A stretch of DNA of 64,000 nucleotides from Alcanivorax sp. S6407 (GCF_023016115.1 NZ_JALKBH010000006.1:58271-122270); one strand, 5' to 3'; positions 54,362 through 63,631 are shown, counted from the first letter of the stretch. Translations and numbers: made by a program. Notes: generated by a model not told the origin, from the letters alone.

Positions 54362-55450
54362 CTAGGGAGTGGTTTGGCTCGCGGATGGATCCTGATGCAG
54401 GGTCAGCGCCGGCGCTGCTGCGTCGTCTTCTGGCAGACGGGCTTCCAGCCAGCTGATGATGTCGCCCCAGATCTCTTCCCGGCGCCGGTCATGCAGGGTG
54501 GCATGGGTGATCTTTTCATACACCTTCAGGGTTTTGTCTTCGCTGCCGATATGTTCAAGGGTGTATTCGCTGGATTTGACCGGTACCAGTACATCCCGGG
54601 TACCTTGCTGTATCAGTACCGGCACCGTGACCAGACTCAGTCCGTCTTCTATCCGGCTGGTAGCATTCTGCAGTCCGGTAAAGTAACTGAAGGGCAGTGC
54701 CTTGTGGGTGGCGAAAGGGTCGTTGTGAAAGGCTTGCTGGTATTCCTCTTCCTTCAACAACAGGCCGATGCCGATGTGTTCCATGAGCTTGCCGTGATAC
54801 AGGGCTGGCATGTTGGGGAACACCTTGCCTGGTTGTGACAGTGTCCATAGCCCCATATTCGAGAGCCAGTGCGGTGAGCTGACCGGACCGAAGCTGAGTC
54901 CCGGGCGGACTGCGGGTGCATTAAGGATCAGGCCATCCACTTCCACCGTATCTTCTATCTGCGAAAGCAGGGCAATGGCCCCGCCCATGGATTCGCCCTG
55001 CAGATAAAGCGGCAAGTCCGGATAGCGGGCTTCTACCTCCTGATAGGCACTGCGCAAGTCCAGCAGATACTCGTCATAGTTACCGATGACGCCGTTGCGG
55101 CCGAAGCCCTGGGACTGACCCCAGCCGCGCAGGTCGATGCCGAACACGGCAAAGCCCCGGGAAGAAAAAAAAGTGGCCATGGGCGAATAGAATCCGGAGT
55201 GGGCAATAGTGCCGTGCAATAACAGCACCACGCCACGGGGTTCATTCGGGCCCTCGGGAAGCCACCATTGGCCAAACAGGGAGAGCTGATCTGCGCTTTC
55301 CAGCACCACCGGGGTAGCGCCTTCTGCGGCAACATACTGGTCGGGAGGCGGGTTCTGCGCTGGGTTGAGCGAGAACATGGCACAGCCCTGCAGGACCATC
55401 ATGGCCAGCAGGATCAGTGAACAACGCAGTAATGGAGAAACCGTTTTCAT
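54362..55450 (-). CDS. Lysophospholipase-like alpha/beta hydrolase lipoprotein
   Basis: A 362-residue serine hydrolase of the monoacylglycerol-lipase/PldB (Hydrolase_4) group. The N-terminal signal ends in a lipobox, LQGC (Cys22), so it is a predicted lipoprotein. The HGTIAHSG loop gives the oxyanion hole, the nucleophile Ser is in GESMGG, and Asp/His follow in TRDVLVP and KITHATLHD. It would cleave lysophospholipids or monoacylglycerols at the cell surface. It ends the minus-strand run of secreted proteins with a 27-bp gap, suggesting one transcript. Confidence 0.88.
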   Translation of the reverse strand: MKTVSPLLRCSLILLAMMVLQGCAMFSLNPAQNPPPDQYVAAEGATPVVLESADQLSLFGQWWLPEGPNEPRGVVLLLHGTIAHSGFYSPMATFFSSRGFAVFGIDLRGWGQSQGFGRNGVIGNYDEYLLDLRSAYQEVEARYPDLPLYLQGESMGGAIALLSQIEDTVEVDGLILNAPAVRPGLSFGPVSSPHWLSNMGLWTLSQPGKVFPNMPALYHGKLMEHIGIGLLLKEEEYQQAFHNDPFATHKALPFSYFTGLQNATSRIEDGLSLVTVPVLIQQGTRDVLVPVKSSEYTLEHIGSEDKTLKVYEKITHATLHDRRREEIWGDIISWLEARLPEDDAAAPALTLHQDPSASQTTP

Positions 55451-55477
55451 TGTTGTTATCCGTTACGGGTAAAAAGC

Positions 55478-57619
55478 TCAGGGAATTTTCAGAATCACAT
55501 CGCTATGCCAGGTGCCGGCCGGAATGGCCATGCGCCCGAAATCTTCTGAACCGAAGCCGAGGGTGCCGACTAAAGGGGCGCCGGGTGTGCCGCCAAAATG
55601 GGCGGACGTACCGATATCCAGGTCGTTGCTGATGGCCAGTTGCGGCAAGCCATCACTGGTATTCTGTCCGGACACCATGGAAAGACTGCCGTTGCGCCAT
55701 GCCACCCGCCCGGAAATATCCTTTACGTAAAACTGGGATTGCGGGCTGGAGATCTCGCCTACGGTGATATAGCTGTTATCCAGATCCAGAAGGCCGTTAA
55801 AGCCGATCGGCGCGGCACCGGTACTGCTATCCACAGGCAGCGGATTGAGTACAAACAGGAACTGGCTGGTGTTCAGGTTCACATCAATCAGCGACACCTT
55901 GGTCAGGGCGTCATAGCTGAGGTTGTCCATATAGCCGCCGCCGAAAATGGAGCGGAAGTGATACTGGGCTTTGTTGTCCGTTTGTAGCCACAGGCCACCG
56001 GGCAAATCCGGATAGCGGGTATCACCATCGGTGACGCGGATGAACAGGTCTCGTGCCTGGTAAATGATGTCGCCATTGATAAAGCCGACACCGGCGTTGG
56101 CCGCGCTATCTACCATCATGAAATGGGTGTTGGTCTGCCAGCCATTGCCGGAGGTGGCGCGCACGGCGGCACTGCTGCTGTTGGCCCGTCGCCAGGCATC
56201 CGGGGATTGGGCGATCAGGTTGATGTCAGCACGGATGCCGGTGTCGGTGGTGGCAACGGTGGTGCCATCTGCGCGGCCATAGGGGTAAAGAAAAATATCC
56301 GCATCCAGCTTGCCGAAAGTGAAGGCCGCACCCCAGTCCACCGGCGTGACGGTGCCGCCGGCCAGCGGATCCTCCACCTCGACCAGAGTGTTGTAGGCCA
56401 GCAGGCGGCCATCACGCATGAGCACGCCAAATGCCGCTTCATTCGCGCCGGGCAGGGTGTTGCCGTACCACTCGCCGCCGGCTGCAGTGCAGGCGGTCTG
56501 ATCTACCACCCCTGAGGTAGCGCTGCCGGCACAGAGTCCCGCTGGCCCCACGCCGCCCTGAAATACATCAAAGATGATGGGTAGCCTGAACATGGGGCCC
56601 GGGGCGGCCCCCAGTCGCTGCCAGTTGCTGAAGCGGGCAATGGTGCCATTGCCGCCAGCCTCGCCCAGCGAGAGGGAAAAGTCGCTGTCAAAATCCCATT
56701 CGGTATAGAGGCTGATGCCCTGGGAGCGTTGGCCGCTCTGGCTGCCATCAAAGTCCTGGTAGCTGTCGGCGCCATTCATGTAGATACCGTAGCCAAATCC
56801 ACCGGCTTGCAGTCGCCAGACCGGATTGACCAGTCCGCCCTGCCAGCCAAAACGCAGCAGGTTATTACGCCCGGTCTGATCAAAGTCTGCGGGGTTGGCC
56901 TTGAACGCCAGGTCGAAGCCGATATCCACATCGGCAAACGGCGCACTGACCAGCAACCCCTGCGCATCGATGCCAACCCGTCCTGTGGAGAGCGCCTGCC
57001 CGCCGGCTGCACCATTGGTGAAGCGCGCGGCTAACAACAGGTTGGCGAGACTGAGCTCGGCACTGCCGGCTGCTCCCTGGCGATAAATCAGATCCCCGTT
57101 GGCAGACATATCCAGGGTGGCGTAATCGCCTCCCGCATTGAAAAAGCCACCACGATTGATAAGAGAAAACTGCCCTGAGGAAATCAGTGCCAGCGAGCCC
57201 AGTGATCGTGCTGAGGCATTGTCTGCTGCGGTGTTGAACGTCAGCCCGCCGATCTCGAATTTCTGCGGCGACCAGTTCCCGGTAACGGCGAGCATGGGAT
57301 TGCCGCTGTCATCACTGCCCACATCCAGATCCCATTGCTGGTTGAGCGCACCGCCGACACCTTCCAGCGAGACATCCTGTAACTGGGTGCAGGCATGCTG
57401 GTTGGCTATGCCACCGCTGCAGGAGCCATCATTGAGGCCGTTGTCGTCGGTCACCCATTGGAGGCTGGCCGCGCTGATGCCGGTGTCGCTGTTCAACCCG
57501 ACGGAGACCCCGTCTGCGCCGGTGACAGTGGACAGCGCATCATCAGTCATGGCTTGCAGCGCCAGTGAGGTGGCAGGCAGACAAGTGATGACCAACATGG
57601 GGGCGAGATGTCGTTTCAT
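55478..57619 (-). CDS. Large secreted protein with post-signal LxxMxDDALSxVTG motif (protein D)
   Basis: An approximately 713-residue secreted protein. The signal peptide ends in TSLA, followed by LQAMTDDALSTVTGADGVSV, the motif seen in FilA/DUF6160-like proteins of Acinetobacter and related bacteria. The remainder is rich in Gly, Asn and Asp with many short beta strands and no enzyme motif, consistent with a surface or fibre-associated protein. Cys are few and late. The preferred start is Met 57619 with GAGGG ahead; Met 57625 is possible. It is the largest of four such proteins in one run. Function unknown. Confidence 0.65.
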   Translation of the reverse strand: MKRHLAPMLVITCLPATSLALQAMTDDALSTVTGADGVSVGLNSDTGISAASLQWVTDDNGLNDGSCSGGIANQHACTQLQDVSLEGVGGALNQQWDLDVGSDDSGNPMLAVTGNWSPQKFEIGGLTFNTAADNASARSLGSLALISSGQFSLINRGGFFNAGGDYATLDMSANGDLIYRQGAAGSAELSLANLLLAARFTNGAAGGQALSTGRVGIDAQGLLVSAPFADVDIGFDLAFKANPADFDQTGRNNLLRFGWQGGLVNPVWRLQAGGFGYGIYMNGADSYQDFDGSQSGQRSQGISLYTEWDFDSDFSLSLGEAGGNGTIARFSNWQRLGAAPGPMFRLPIIFDVFQGGVGPAGLCAGSATSGVVDQTACTAAGGEWYGNTLPGANEAAFGVLMRDGRLLAYNTLVEVEDPLAGGTVTPVDWGAAFTFGKLDADIFLYPYGRADGTTVATTDTGIRADINLIAQSPDAWRRANSSSAAVRATSGNGWQTNTHFMMVDSAANAGVGFINGDIIYQARDLFIRVTDGDTRYPDLPGGLWLQTDNKAQYHFRSIFGGGYMDNLSYDALTKVSLIDVNLNTSQFLFVLNPLPVDSSTGAAPIGFNGLLDLDNSYITVGEISSPQSQFYVKDISGRVAWRNGSLSMVSGQNTSDGLPQLAISNDLDIGTSAHFGGTPGAPLVGTLGFGSEDFGRMAIPAGTWHSDVILKIP

Positions 57620-57629
57620 GGTCATGCCC

Positions 57630-59003
57630 TCAACAGAACACCGCACTGCCGTAGCAGTTGGACACCCGGGGCAGATCAATCTTGGGATTATCAATCAACA
57701 GCCGCCCTTCCGGGCCGAGCAGGCTGATGACGGTGCCAAGATCTACGCGGCCCACATCAATGCGATCCGGTGGATTGATGTTGAGAATCTTGGCGCCGGG
57801 GGCATTCAACCACCAGCCGGTGTTGGCGGTGGGTGCATAGCCGCTGGAGCAGCGTCCGTTGGAAGGAATCTGACCATAGCTCGGGTTGCAGGCATCAAAG
57901 GCAATGTTATTGGGCGGTGGCGCCTTGCTGTAATTGGGCCAGGCCACTTTTTCCCGTTGCAGCGACAGGAAAAAGTTTTCCGTGTTGGGGGTCAGCAGGT
58001 AGTGCACCTGACGCATGTCGATTTTCAGCTGGCCATAGCCCTCGTTGACGATGGCGCTGGCCAGGGGATTGACGATGCCCCAGCACACGGCGTCCCACCA
58101 GGCACAGTTCAGATCAATATCATCCACGGTGAGTTTCGCGGCGGCCACGTGCAGTGTCTGTAAGCGGGTGCCGCCGGCATCGACAAAGAATGGCATGGAG
58201 TTGGGGCCGCAGCCGTACTGGGCCGGGTTCATGCGGCCAAAGCAGGTATCCAGATCGGCGTTGTAGAGTCCGGCCATGTTGGCACGGGCGCGAATGGCGG
58301 CGGACAGTTCCAGTGACAGAAAACCGGACACGCTGTTGATGCCGGAGTGGCAGTTGACCACGCCCTGGCCGGTAGTGGCGGAAGGGTTACAGGTGCCGCC
58401 ATGCTCCTGGTTGACCAGATAGGTCTCCAGGCCCGGGCCGACGAATCCCTCGGAGGGTTTGCTGGCGCCGGTGTAGTCGCGACCAATGCCTAGCGCTCCA
58501 TTGATGCGCTGGCCGCCGACCTTGAGACCGACCACTTCACGGAGGGTGGCGCTGTTGTCGTTCTTGACCGCCAGCTCCACGTAGGGACGAATCAGTTCAA
58601 AGGCACTTTCCGGGCCATCCAGTGCAGGAAAGTCGCCGTCGTTGTTGATGCCCATGAAGCTCAGGTAATCGATGTCGATATCGCAGGCGGCAGAGCTGGA
58701 GAGCAGATCATTTACGCCACCGCAGCCGAGCTGGAACTTGGCCATGTTGGCATTCAGGTTCAGCTTTACGTCCAGCCCCATGCGATAAAAATCAAAGTTG
58801 GCGGAGCCATCACCGGGGGCATTGGCAAGCGCGTTGGGAGCAATATGATCCGACAGGAACAGGCTGCCATCCTGGGCCAGGACATCGGAGAGCGCTTCAT
58901 CTTCCATGGGAACCAGGCGCGCGTGGGCATGACTGCCAAGCAGCACGCCAGTCAGCAACAGCCAGGTGGCAAGCGGCGATTTTTTCCTAGAAGCCAAACA
59001 CAT
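57630..59003 (-). CDS. Secreted protein with post-signal LVPMEDEALSDV motif (protein C)
   Basis: An approximately 457-residue secreted protein. The signal peptide (LATWLLLTGVLLGSHAHA) is followed by RLVPMEDEALSDVLAQDGS, a variant of the motif in proteins A, B and D. The body is beta-rich with about a dozen Cys, and it ends NCYGSAVFC, suggesting disulfides in the oxidising periplasm or outside. The frame opens to 59153, but Met 59003 is the best signal start and overlaps the end of the next gene by 17 bp. No family is recognised beyond the shared motif. Confidence 0.65.
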   Translation of the reverse strand: MCLASRKKSPLATWLLLTGVLLGSHAHARLVPMEDEALSDVLAQDGSLFLSDHIAPNALANAPGDGSANFDFYRMGLDVKLNLNANMAKFQLGCGGVNDLLSSSAACDIDIDYLSFMGINNDGDFPALDGPESAFELIRPYVELAVKNDNSATLREVVGLKVGGQRINGALGIGRDYTGASKPSEGFVGPGLETYLVNQEHGGTCNPSATTGQGVVNCHSGINSVSGFLSLELSAAIRARANMAGLYNADLDTCFGRMNPAQYGCGPNSMPFFVDAGGTRLQTLHVAAAKLTVDDIDLNCAWWDAVCWGIVNPLASAIVNEGYGQLKIDMRQVHYLLTPNTENFFLSLQREKVAWPNYSKAPPPNNIAFDACNPSYGQIPSNGRCSSGYAPTANTGWWLNAPGAKILNINPPDRIDVGRVDLGTVISLLGPEGRLLIDNPKIDLPRVSNCYGSAVFC

Positions 59004-59619
59004 AAGCCTCACCTTCGAATCGCATGTTGGCAGGGGCATTGAGTGCCTGACTATCGCTGGCCCGGAAACCGAGCACACTGCCGGTGGCGGCATCGCGCAT
59101 ATAGCCGGGAATGTTGTTGACGGTGTCGTCGTATTCGAGCGCCACCCGGCCAATGTTGGTAAACAGGTTCAGGTCGTTGTAAATGCCCACGTCCTTGTGG
59201 AAGGGGTAACGGGTGCGCAGTGACAAAAGCCCGGTGGGGTTGCAGCCGGCGATCAGACAATCGCCTTCCACGGACAGAAAGCGACTGGCGTCGTAGTGGC
59301 TGGTGTTGCTGGCAGGGAGGGTGGCGTTGTCGATGCGCAGGTCATTGATCTGCAGCTCGCCGTAATAATCCTTCAACATCAGCCAGATGCCATCACGGGC
59401 GGACAACTCGAAGCCCATGCGGCAGGGATTCAGCCCGCCACTGGTGCAGCCGATCGGATTGCCTGAGGCATCCACGTTGTTGCGCAGCATCAGGGTCAGT
59501 TGCATGCCTTGCCCGGCTTGCCCGGCGATATGCGCCATTTCCTGATCATCCAGCGGCTGCAGGCTGTCGGCGTGGGCACTGATGGCCAGGCATAACAATG
59601 CAGGAAGTAATGTCTTCAT
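58987..59619 (-). CDS. Secreted FilA/DUF6160-like protein (protein B)
   Basis: An approximately 210-residue secreted protein. The signal peptide ends SAHA and is followed by DSLQPLDDQEMAHIAGQAGQ, the clearest copy of the shared motif. The length and beta-rich C-terminus ending in Phe (EAYVFGF) match small FilA/DUF6160-like proteins that are sometimes called pilus-assembly proteins. Met 59619 overlaps the stop of protein A (TGATG). It lies between proteins A and C with tight spacing, so all are one transcript. Confidence 0.65.
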   Translation of the reverse strand: MKTLLPALLCLAISAHADSLQPLDDQEMAHIAGQAGQGMQLTLMLRNNVDASGNPIGCTSGGLNPCRMGFELSARDGIWLMLKDYYGELQINDLRIDNATLPASNTSHYDASRFLSVEGDCLIAGCNPTGLLSLRTRYPFHKDVGIYNDLNLFTNIGRVALEYDDTVNNIPGYMRDAATGSVLGFRASDSQALNAPANMRFEGEAYVFGF

Positions 59620-61064
59620 CAGCACACCCCCGGCCGGCAGCTTTCCATGTGGAACTGGTTGATCAACAGTCCTTCGATGCGGGCGGAACCCAGGTTGACC
59701 CGGTCAGTAGTGTAGTAACGGTTACTGTTGCCGGGGCCGCTGCTGATCGGTCCTTCGCCAACCCCGAAACAGACCCCGGGATTATTGGGGTCGCAGTTGT
59801 AGTTCTGGGTCTGCTGCATGCTGGATGTCTCGCCTCGCTTGTCGATGCGGATCGGGCGTTTGGCGAAGGCGTTAAAGGTGCTGCCGCTGCGGGCCTGGAA
59901 GATGATGCCGTCGTTGCTGGCATTGATGGTTTCACGGGTGCCCTGGGCGGCCCAGCCGGCCATGGCCGGATACCAGTCTCCATAGCGAACAAAGCCGTGG
60001 GAGAGGCGGTAGTTCTGGCAGGCCGTGTCGCCGCCAGCGCAGGGGGTTTGCCAGTCGCGGGTGGCAGTGCGGGCAGTTTCAAAGCCGCGGATATCACCAC
60101 TGTCGAGACCGTAGAAACGGTTGTAGACCGTGGGGTTATTGGGGATGGGTGTCAGTTGCAGATAAAAATCCCCGCTGGTGCCCACCGGCCCCAGCACCAG
60201 AGACTGGTAATACAGTTGCCCAAAGGGCAGGAAGGCTTCCACATTACGGAAGATCAACCCCTCGTTAGCTTCGAATACCGGGGCCTGGCCGATGATGTCA
60301 GTGGCGCCGCTGTTGGCTTGAGCAACACTGAAGCGGAAATCACCACGAAGATAGCTGTGGTACATCATGCCGAAGGTTTCGTTGCCCGGTTCGGTATGTT
60401 GAAACAGGCGAAACACACTGCCGGCAGCATTGCCGCGGATAATGGTCTGGCTTTTCAGCAGCCCGCCGCCGCTGGTGTTGTTGATACCTTGCCCGGCGGT
60501 GAGCAGCTGGGTGGCGCTGTTGCGGGTGGCGCCGGCTTCGATTTCGCCCCAGAACGACAGGGTGTAATCCGGCTGGCTGGTGGGTGCCAGGAATTCGTAG
60601 ATGGTCTTGTCCGGGCTGGAGGCATCCTGGTTTACCAGGCTGCCATCCCAGGCCATGCCGCGGGGAGACCAGGCGCGCATCACATAGGGGTTATCAAAGG
60701 GGGAAAACCACTGAATCTGCCCGCCCCGTGGACAGGACAGGGACGAGGCGTCACAGAGGGATTCATTCCAGTGGCTGCCGCCAGCCCCGGCACCGGAAAT
60801 GTTGATGCCATACCAGCGCAGGTCGCCGCGCCGCCAGCAACTCTGATTGCCACTGGTGTTACCAGTTGACGTACAAGCGCCAGCCGGGCTGATGCCCACC
60901 TGTTCAAAGTAGCTGGTAGGTGCCATCAGATAACGAAAGTTATCCAGTGCCACGGCAATGCCGGCCCCGTGAGCGGCAGACATTTCGCTTTCATCCAGCG
61001 GCTGCAGGCGAGCATGGCCGGCACAGGCCAGCACCAGCAGGCCGATTGTTATTGTTGTTTTCAT
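59619..61064 (-). CDS. Secreted protein with post-signal RLQPLDESEMSAAHG motif (protein A)
   Basis: A 481-residue secreted protein and the first gene of the run. The signal peptide ends in AGHA and is followed by RLQPLDESEMSAAHGAGIAV. The body is beta-rich, with Asn-Pro-Gly and several Cys pairs (CTSTGNTSGNQSC, CDASSLSC), and it ends ESCRPGVC. No enzymatic motif is seen. The promoter must lie in 61065-61180, upstream of which is a GTTNAAA heptad element. Two AraC genes upstream are likely regulators. Confidence 0.65.
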   Translation of the reverse strand: MKTTITIGLLVLACAGHARLQPLDESEMSAAHGAGIAVALDNFRYLMAPTSYFEQVGISPAGACTSTGNTSGNQSCWRRGDLRWYGINISGAGAGGSHWNESLCDASSLSCPRGGQIQWFSPFDNPYVMRAWSPRGMAWDGSLVNQDASSPDKTIYEFLAPTSQPDYTLSFWGEIEAGATRNSATQLLTAGQGINNTSGGGLLKSQTIIRGNAAGSVFRLFQHTEPGNETFGMMYHSYLRGDFRFSVAQANSGATDIIGQAPVFEANEGLIFRNVEAFLPFGQLYYQSLVLGPVGTSGDFYLQLTPIPNNPTVYNRFYGLDSGDIRGFETARTATRDWQTPCAGGDTACQNYRLSHGFVRYGDWYPAMAGWAAQGTRETINASNDGIIFQARSGSTFNAFAKRPIRIDKRGETSSMQQTQNYNCDPNNPGVCFGVGEGPISSGPGNSNRYYTTDRVNLGSARIEGLLINQFHMESCRPGVC

Positions 61065-61178
61065 GATTATCCCCGTCTGATGGGCTATCGATCAGACTGA
61101 GGGACTATTGTCGGCAGGGGGTGGGAAAGGGCGCAGAGGTAAATCTTGCCAGCGGGCTGACAAATGACGTCGCGGGTT

Positions 61179-61335
61179 GAGTTGAAAGTGTAAAGTTTAA
61201 AGTTGAAACGCGGACCGGGGCGGCGGATTTTGCCAGGCTGTGCCCGCGCTTACCGGTAATGGCGCGGGCACATAGGTGGGCAACATGAAAACCTTGCGCG
61301 CGCCTTTTCAACTTTGAACTTTACACTTTCAACTC
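61179..61335. repeat. GTTNAAA heptad arms around the GTGCCCGCG hairpin
   Basis: A 30-bp arm at 61179-61208 (heptads GTGTAAA-GTTTAAA-GTTGAAA) pairs with 61306-61335, with one G-U pair and no mismatch. The core is GTGCCCGCG (61240-61248) with CGCGGGCAC (61263-61271), identical to the core at 24.89 kb, whose arms are GCTACAA-type instead. Confidence 0.85.
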
Positions 61336-61380
61336 AATGATGCGGCGGTGTCGTGCAGGGTGAGGGCGGCGCCCCGGATG

Positions 61381-62412
61381 TCAGTCGTGCTGGAGTTGAT
61401 CCCGATATTGCGAAGGGCTCATGCCGGTCCAGTGCCGAAATCGGCGTTGGAAGGAACGGGCATCGGCAAACCCCAGTCGACTGGCGATATCCTGCATGGT
61501 GAGTGGCTGCTCACGAAGGAACTCCCGGGCCAGCTGGGCACGCAAGCCATCCAGCAGTTGCTGCCAGGTCAACCCGGCATCGGCCAACCTCCGATCCAGG
61601 GTGCGAACCGAAATGCCCAAGCGGTCGGCGACGATTTCTCGCCGGGGGGAGCTGCCCGCCATGAGGGTGCGCACCTGGAGTTTGATCTGCTGGATAATGC
61701 ACTGGTTGGCCTGCTGCTGGGCAAGCTGTTTCCTGGCCAGCGCTTCGGCTACCTGCATGGCGTCATTGCTATAGGCGTTCAAGGGGATATCCAGTAGTGA
61801 ACGTTCTGCCACGATACGAATTTCCGGGGCCCGGTAGCGTATCGGACAGCCCAGCAACGTCTCCAGGTAGGCCTGGCTGGCTTCGGAGGCGGGGGAATGC
61901 TGGAAATGAATTTCAACGGCTTTCAGGTCTTGTCGCCCGGAGATGAAGGTGGCGAGCTTGAACAGCAGCACGGCCATGCTTTCAACGAGGTGGCGGCGAA
62001 TCACCGGATTGGAATAGGCCATCAGTCCCTGAAAGGCCACATGCTCACCGGGTTCGTCGAGAAGCTGGATGGCGCCGGCGTTACCGCCCACCAGAGCCTG
62101 ATATTTCAGTGCCGCTTCAATCGCCTGATGGGCACTCCCGGCCATGGTGGCGATGGTGGGTAATACGCCGTAGAGCGAGGGCATGACCTGCTCCCCCACA
62201 TGGATGCCGAACATGTCATCGCCGCTTTGCAGAATCAGCTCGAGCATGAAGCGTTCGAAATCGCCGGCGGCAGTGTGGTGCATGGGCTGCAGGGAAATGT
62301 CCGGCGACATGCCGCAGCGCTGAAGGATTTCGGCGGCAGGCAAACCCAGTCGTTGTGCCCCGTAGTAATACTGTGACACCCCAATGCCAGTGATGTAGTA
62401 GTCAGGTTGCAT
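61381..62412 (-). CDS. AraC family transcriptional regulator (Arabinose_bd type) 1
   Basis: A 343-residue regulator. Residues about 1-200 form the all-helical Arabinose_bd sensor domain (GVSQYYYGAQRLGLPAAEIL near the start). The C-terminal two HTH motifs of AraC are clear (LTMQDIASRLGFADARSFQR, then RHWTGMSPSQYRDQ). This subclass often controls lipid, ester or fatty-acid genes. It lies just upstream of the secreted-protein run on the same strand, so it is its likely activator. Its paralogue is next door. Confidence 0.9.
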   Translation of the reverse strand: MQPDYYITGIGVSQYYYGAQRLGLPAAEILQRCGMSPDISLQPMHHTAAGDFERFMLELILQSGDDMFGIHVGEQVMPSLYGVLPTIATMAGSAHQAIEAALKYQALVGGNAGAIQLLDEPGEHVAFQGLMAYSNPVIRRHLVESMAVLLFKLATFISGRQDLKAVEIHFQHSPASEASQAYLETLLGCPIRYRAPEIRIVAERSLLDIPLNAYSNDAMQVAEALARKQLAQQQANQCIIQQIKLQVRTLMAGSSPRREIVADRLGISVRTLDRRLADAGLTWQQLLDGLRAQLAREFLREQPLTMQDIASRLGFADARSFQRRFRHWTGMSPSQYRDQLQHD

Positions 62413-62572
62413 GCCATTCCATCCCGTGGCCGGGTTGATCCCGTAATTATTCTGATTATCTGAAACAGGCCCGGTCAGCAGGTTATTGTTCAGCGCCGGG
62501 TGCCGCGACGGTAACGACAGATTGGGTCAACAGGGGGGCAAATATCGCCGCCCGGGCCGTGTTCATACGGCG

Positions 62573-63631
62573 CTACAGCGCCTCGCGGTACCGGGATGGA
62601 GAAAGTCCGGTCCATTGCTGGAAGCGGCGCTGGAAGGAGCGGGTATCGGAAAAGCCCAGCCGCTGACTGATATCCGCCACCGTCATGTCGGTGATCTTCA
62701 GGTAATCCTGAGCCAGTTGCTGGCGGGTCTCGTCCAGCAGTTCCTGCCAGGACAGCCCCTGTTCCGCCATACGCCGGTCCAGGGTGCGCAGGCTGATGCC
62801 GAGGCGATCGGCGACAGTCTTGCGGCGGGGCAGGCCACTGAGCATCAGATCCCGTGCCAGCCAGCGCAGTTGACTGGCCAGGTCCTGTTGTTTCTCCACT
62901 TCTTCCAGTTGCTGGCGTGCTGCCGCTTCCGCCTGCACCAGCCGCTGATCATTAAACACATTGATGGGCAGGTTCAGGGTGTTGGCATCCAGCTCCACCA
63001 GGTTGCTGGCGGCGCCGAACGTGACCGGGCACAGGAAGATGCTTTCCAGAATCGCTTTTTCCTCATCATTGACCGGTGCGTGCTCCAGCTGCACCCGGCA
63101 GGCGGTCAGGTTGGGTTGCCCGGTGATAAAGCGAACCATGGAGGTGGCCAGCAGCATCAGGTTGGTCATCAGGTGGCGGCGCAGCACCGGCTGCTGGGTG
63201 ACCATGGAAGCGGTGAGCACCATGTTGCCGTTGTCGCGGTTTTCCAGATGAAAGCCGCCGGAGTTGCCGCCGATCAGGGCCTGATATTTGGTGGTGAAGG
63301 TAAGAGCTTCACGCAGGCTGGCGGCACTGAACGCCAGGGTGGTCATGGTGTTGAAAATGGCCGGCATCATCTGCTGGCCAATATGCAGCCCCAGCAGTTC
63401 ATCCTGACTGCTGAGCAGCAATTCCTGCAGGAAGGCTTCCGCCTGCCAGGTGGCCACCCGCGCCATGGGCTGCAGTGAGGTAGCCGGATCCAGTCCGCAA
63501 CGTTGCAGAATCTCGGCAGCGGGCAGGCCAAGGCGTTCAGCGCCGTAATAGAGCTGAGCCAGGCCAATCCCGGAGATGAAGTGATCGCTGTCGGTGGCAG
63601 GGCTGTCAGAAATAATGGAATCCGGATTCAT
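62573..63631 (-). CDS. AraC family transcriptional regulator (Arabinose_bd type) 2
   Basis: An approximately 352-residue regulator, paralogous to the one at 61381 over its full length (both share YYYGAxRLGLPAAEILQRCG-like starts and near-identical HTH helices). The C-terminus has TVADISQRLGFSDTRSFQRR and QWTGLSPSRYREA. Met 63631 (MNPDSIIS) is preferred because it aligns with the paralogue's start, although an ATG at 63682 is in frame. The two probably arose by tandem duplication and may sense related lipid ligands. The 160-bp gap between them shows no other gene. Confidence 0.9.
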   Translation of the reverse strand: MNPDSIISDSPATDSDHFISGIGLAQLYYGAERLGLPAAEILQRCGLDPATSLQPMARVATWQAEAFLQELLLSSQDELLGLHIGQQMMPAIFNTMTTLAFSAASLREALTFTTKYQALIGGNSGGFHLENRDNGNMVLTASMVTQQPVLRRHLMTNLMLLATSMVRFITGQPNLTACRVQLEHAPVNDEEKAILESIFLCPVTFGAASNLVELDANTLNLPINVFNDQRLVQAEAAARQQLEEVEKQQDLASQLRWLARDLMLSGLPRRKTVADRLGISLRTLDRRMAEQGLSWQELLDETRQQLAQDYLKITDMTVADISQRLGFSDTRSFQRRFQQWTGLSPSRYREAL

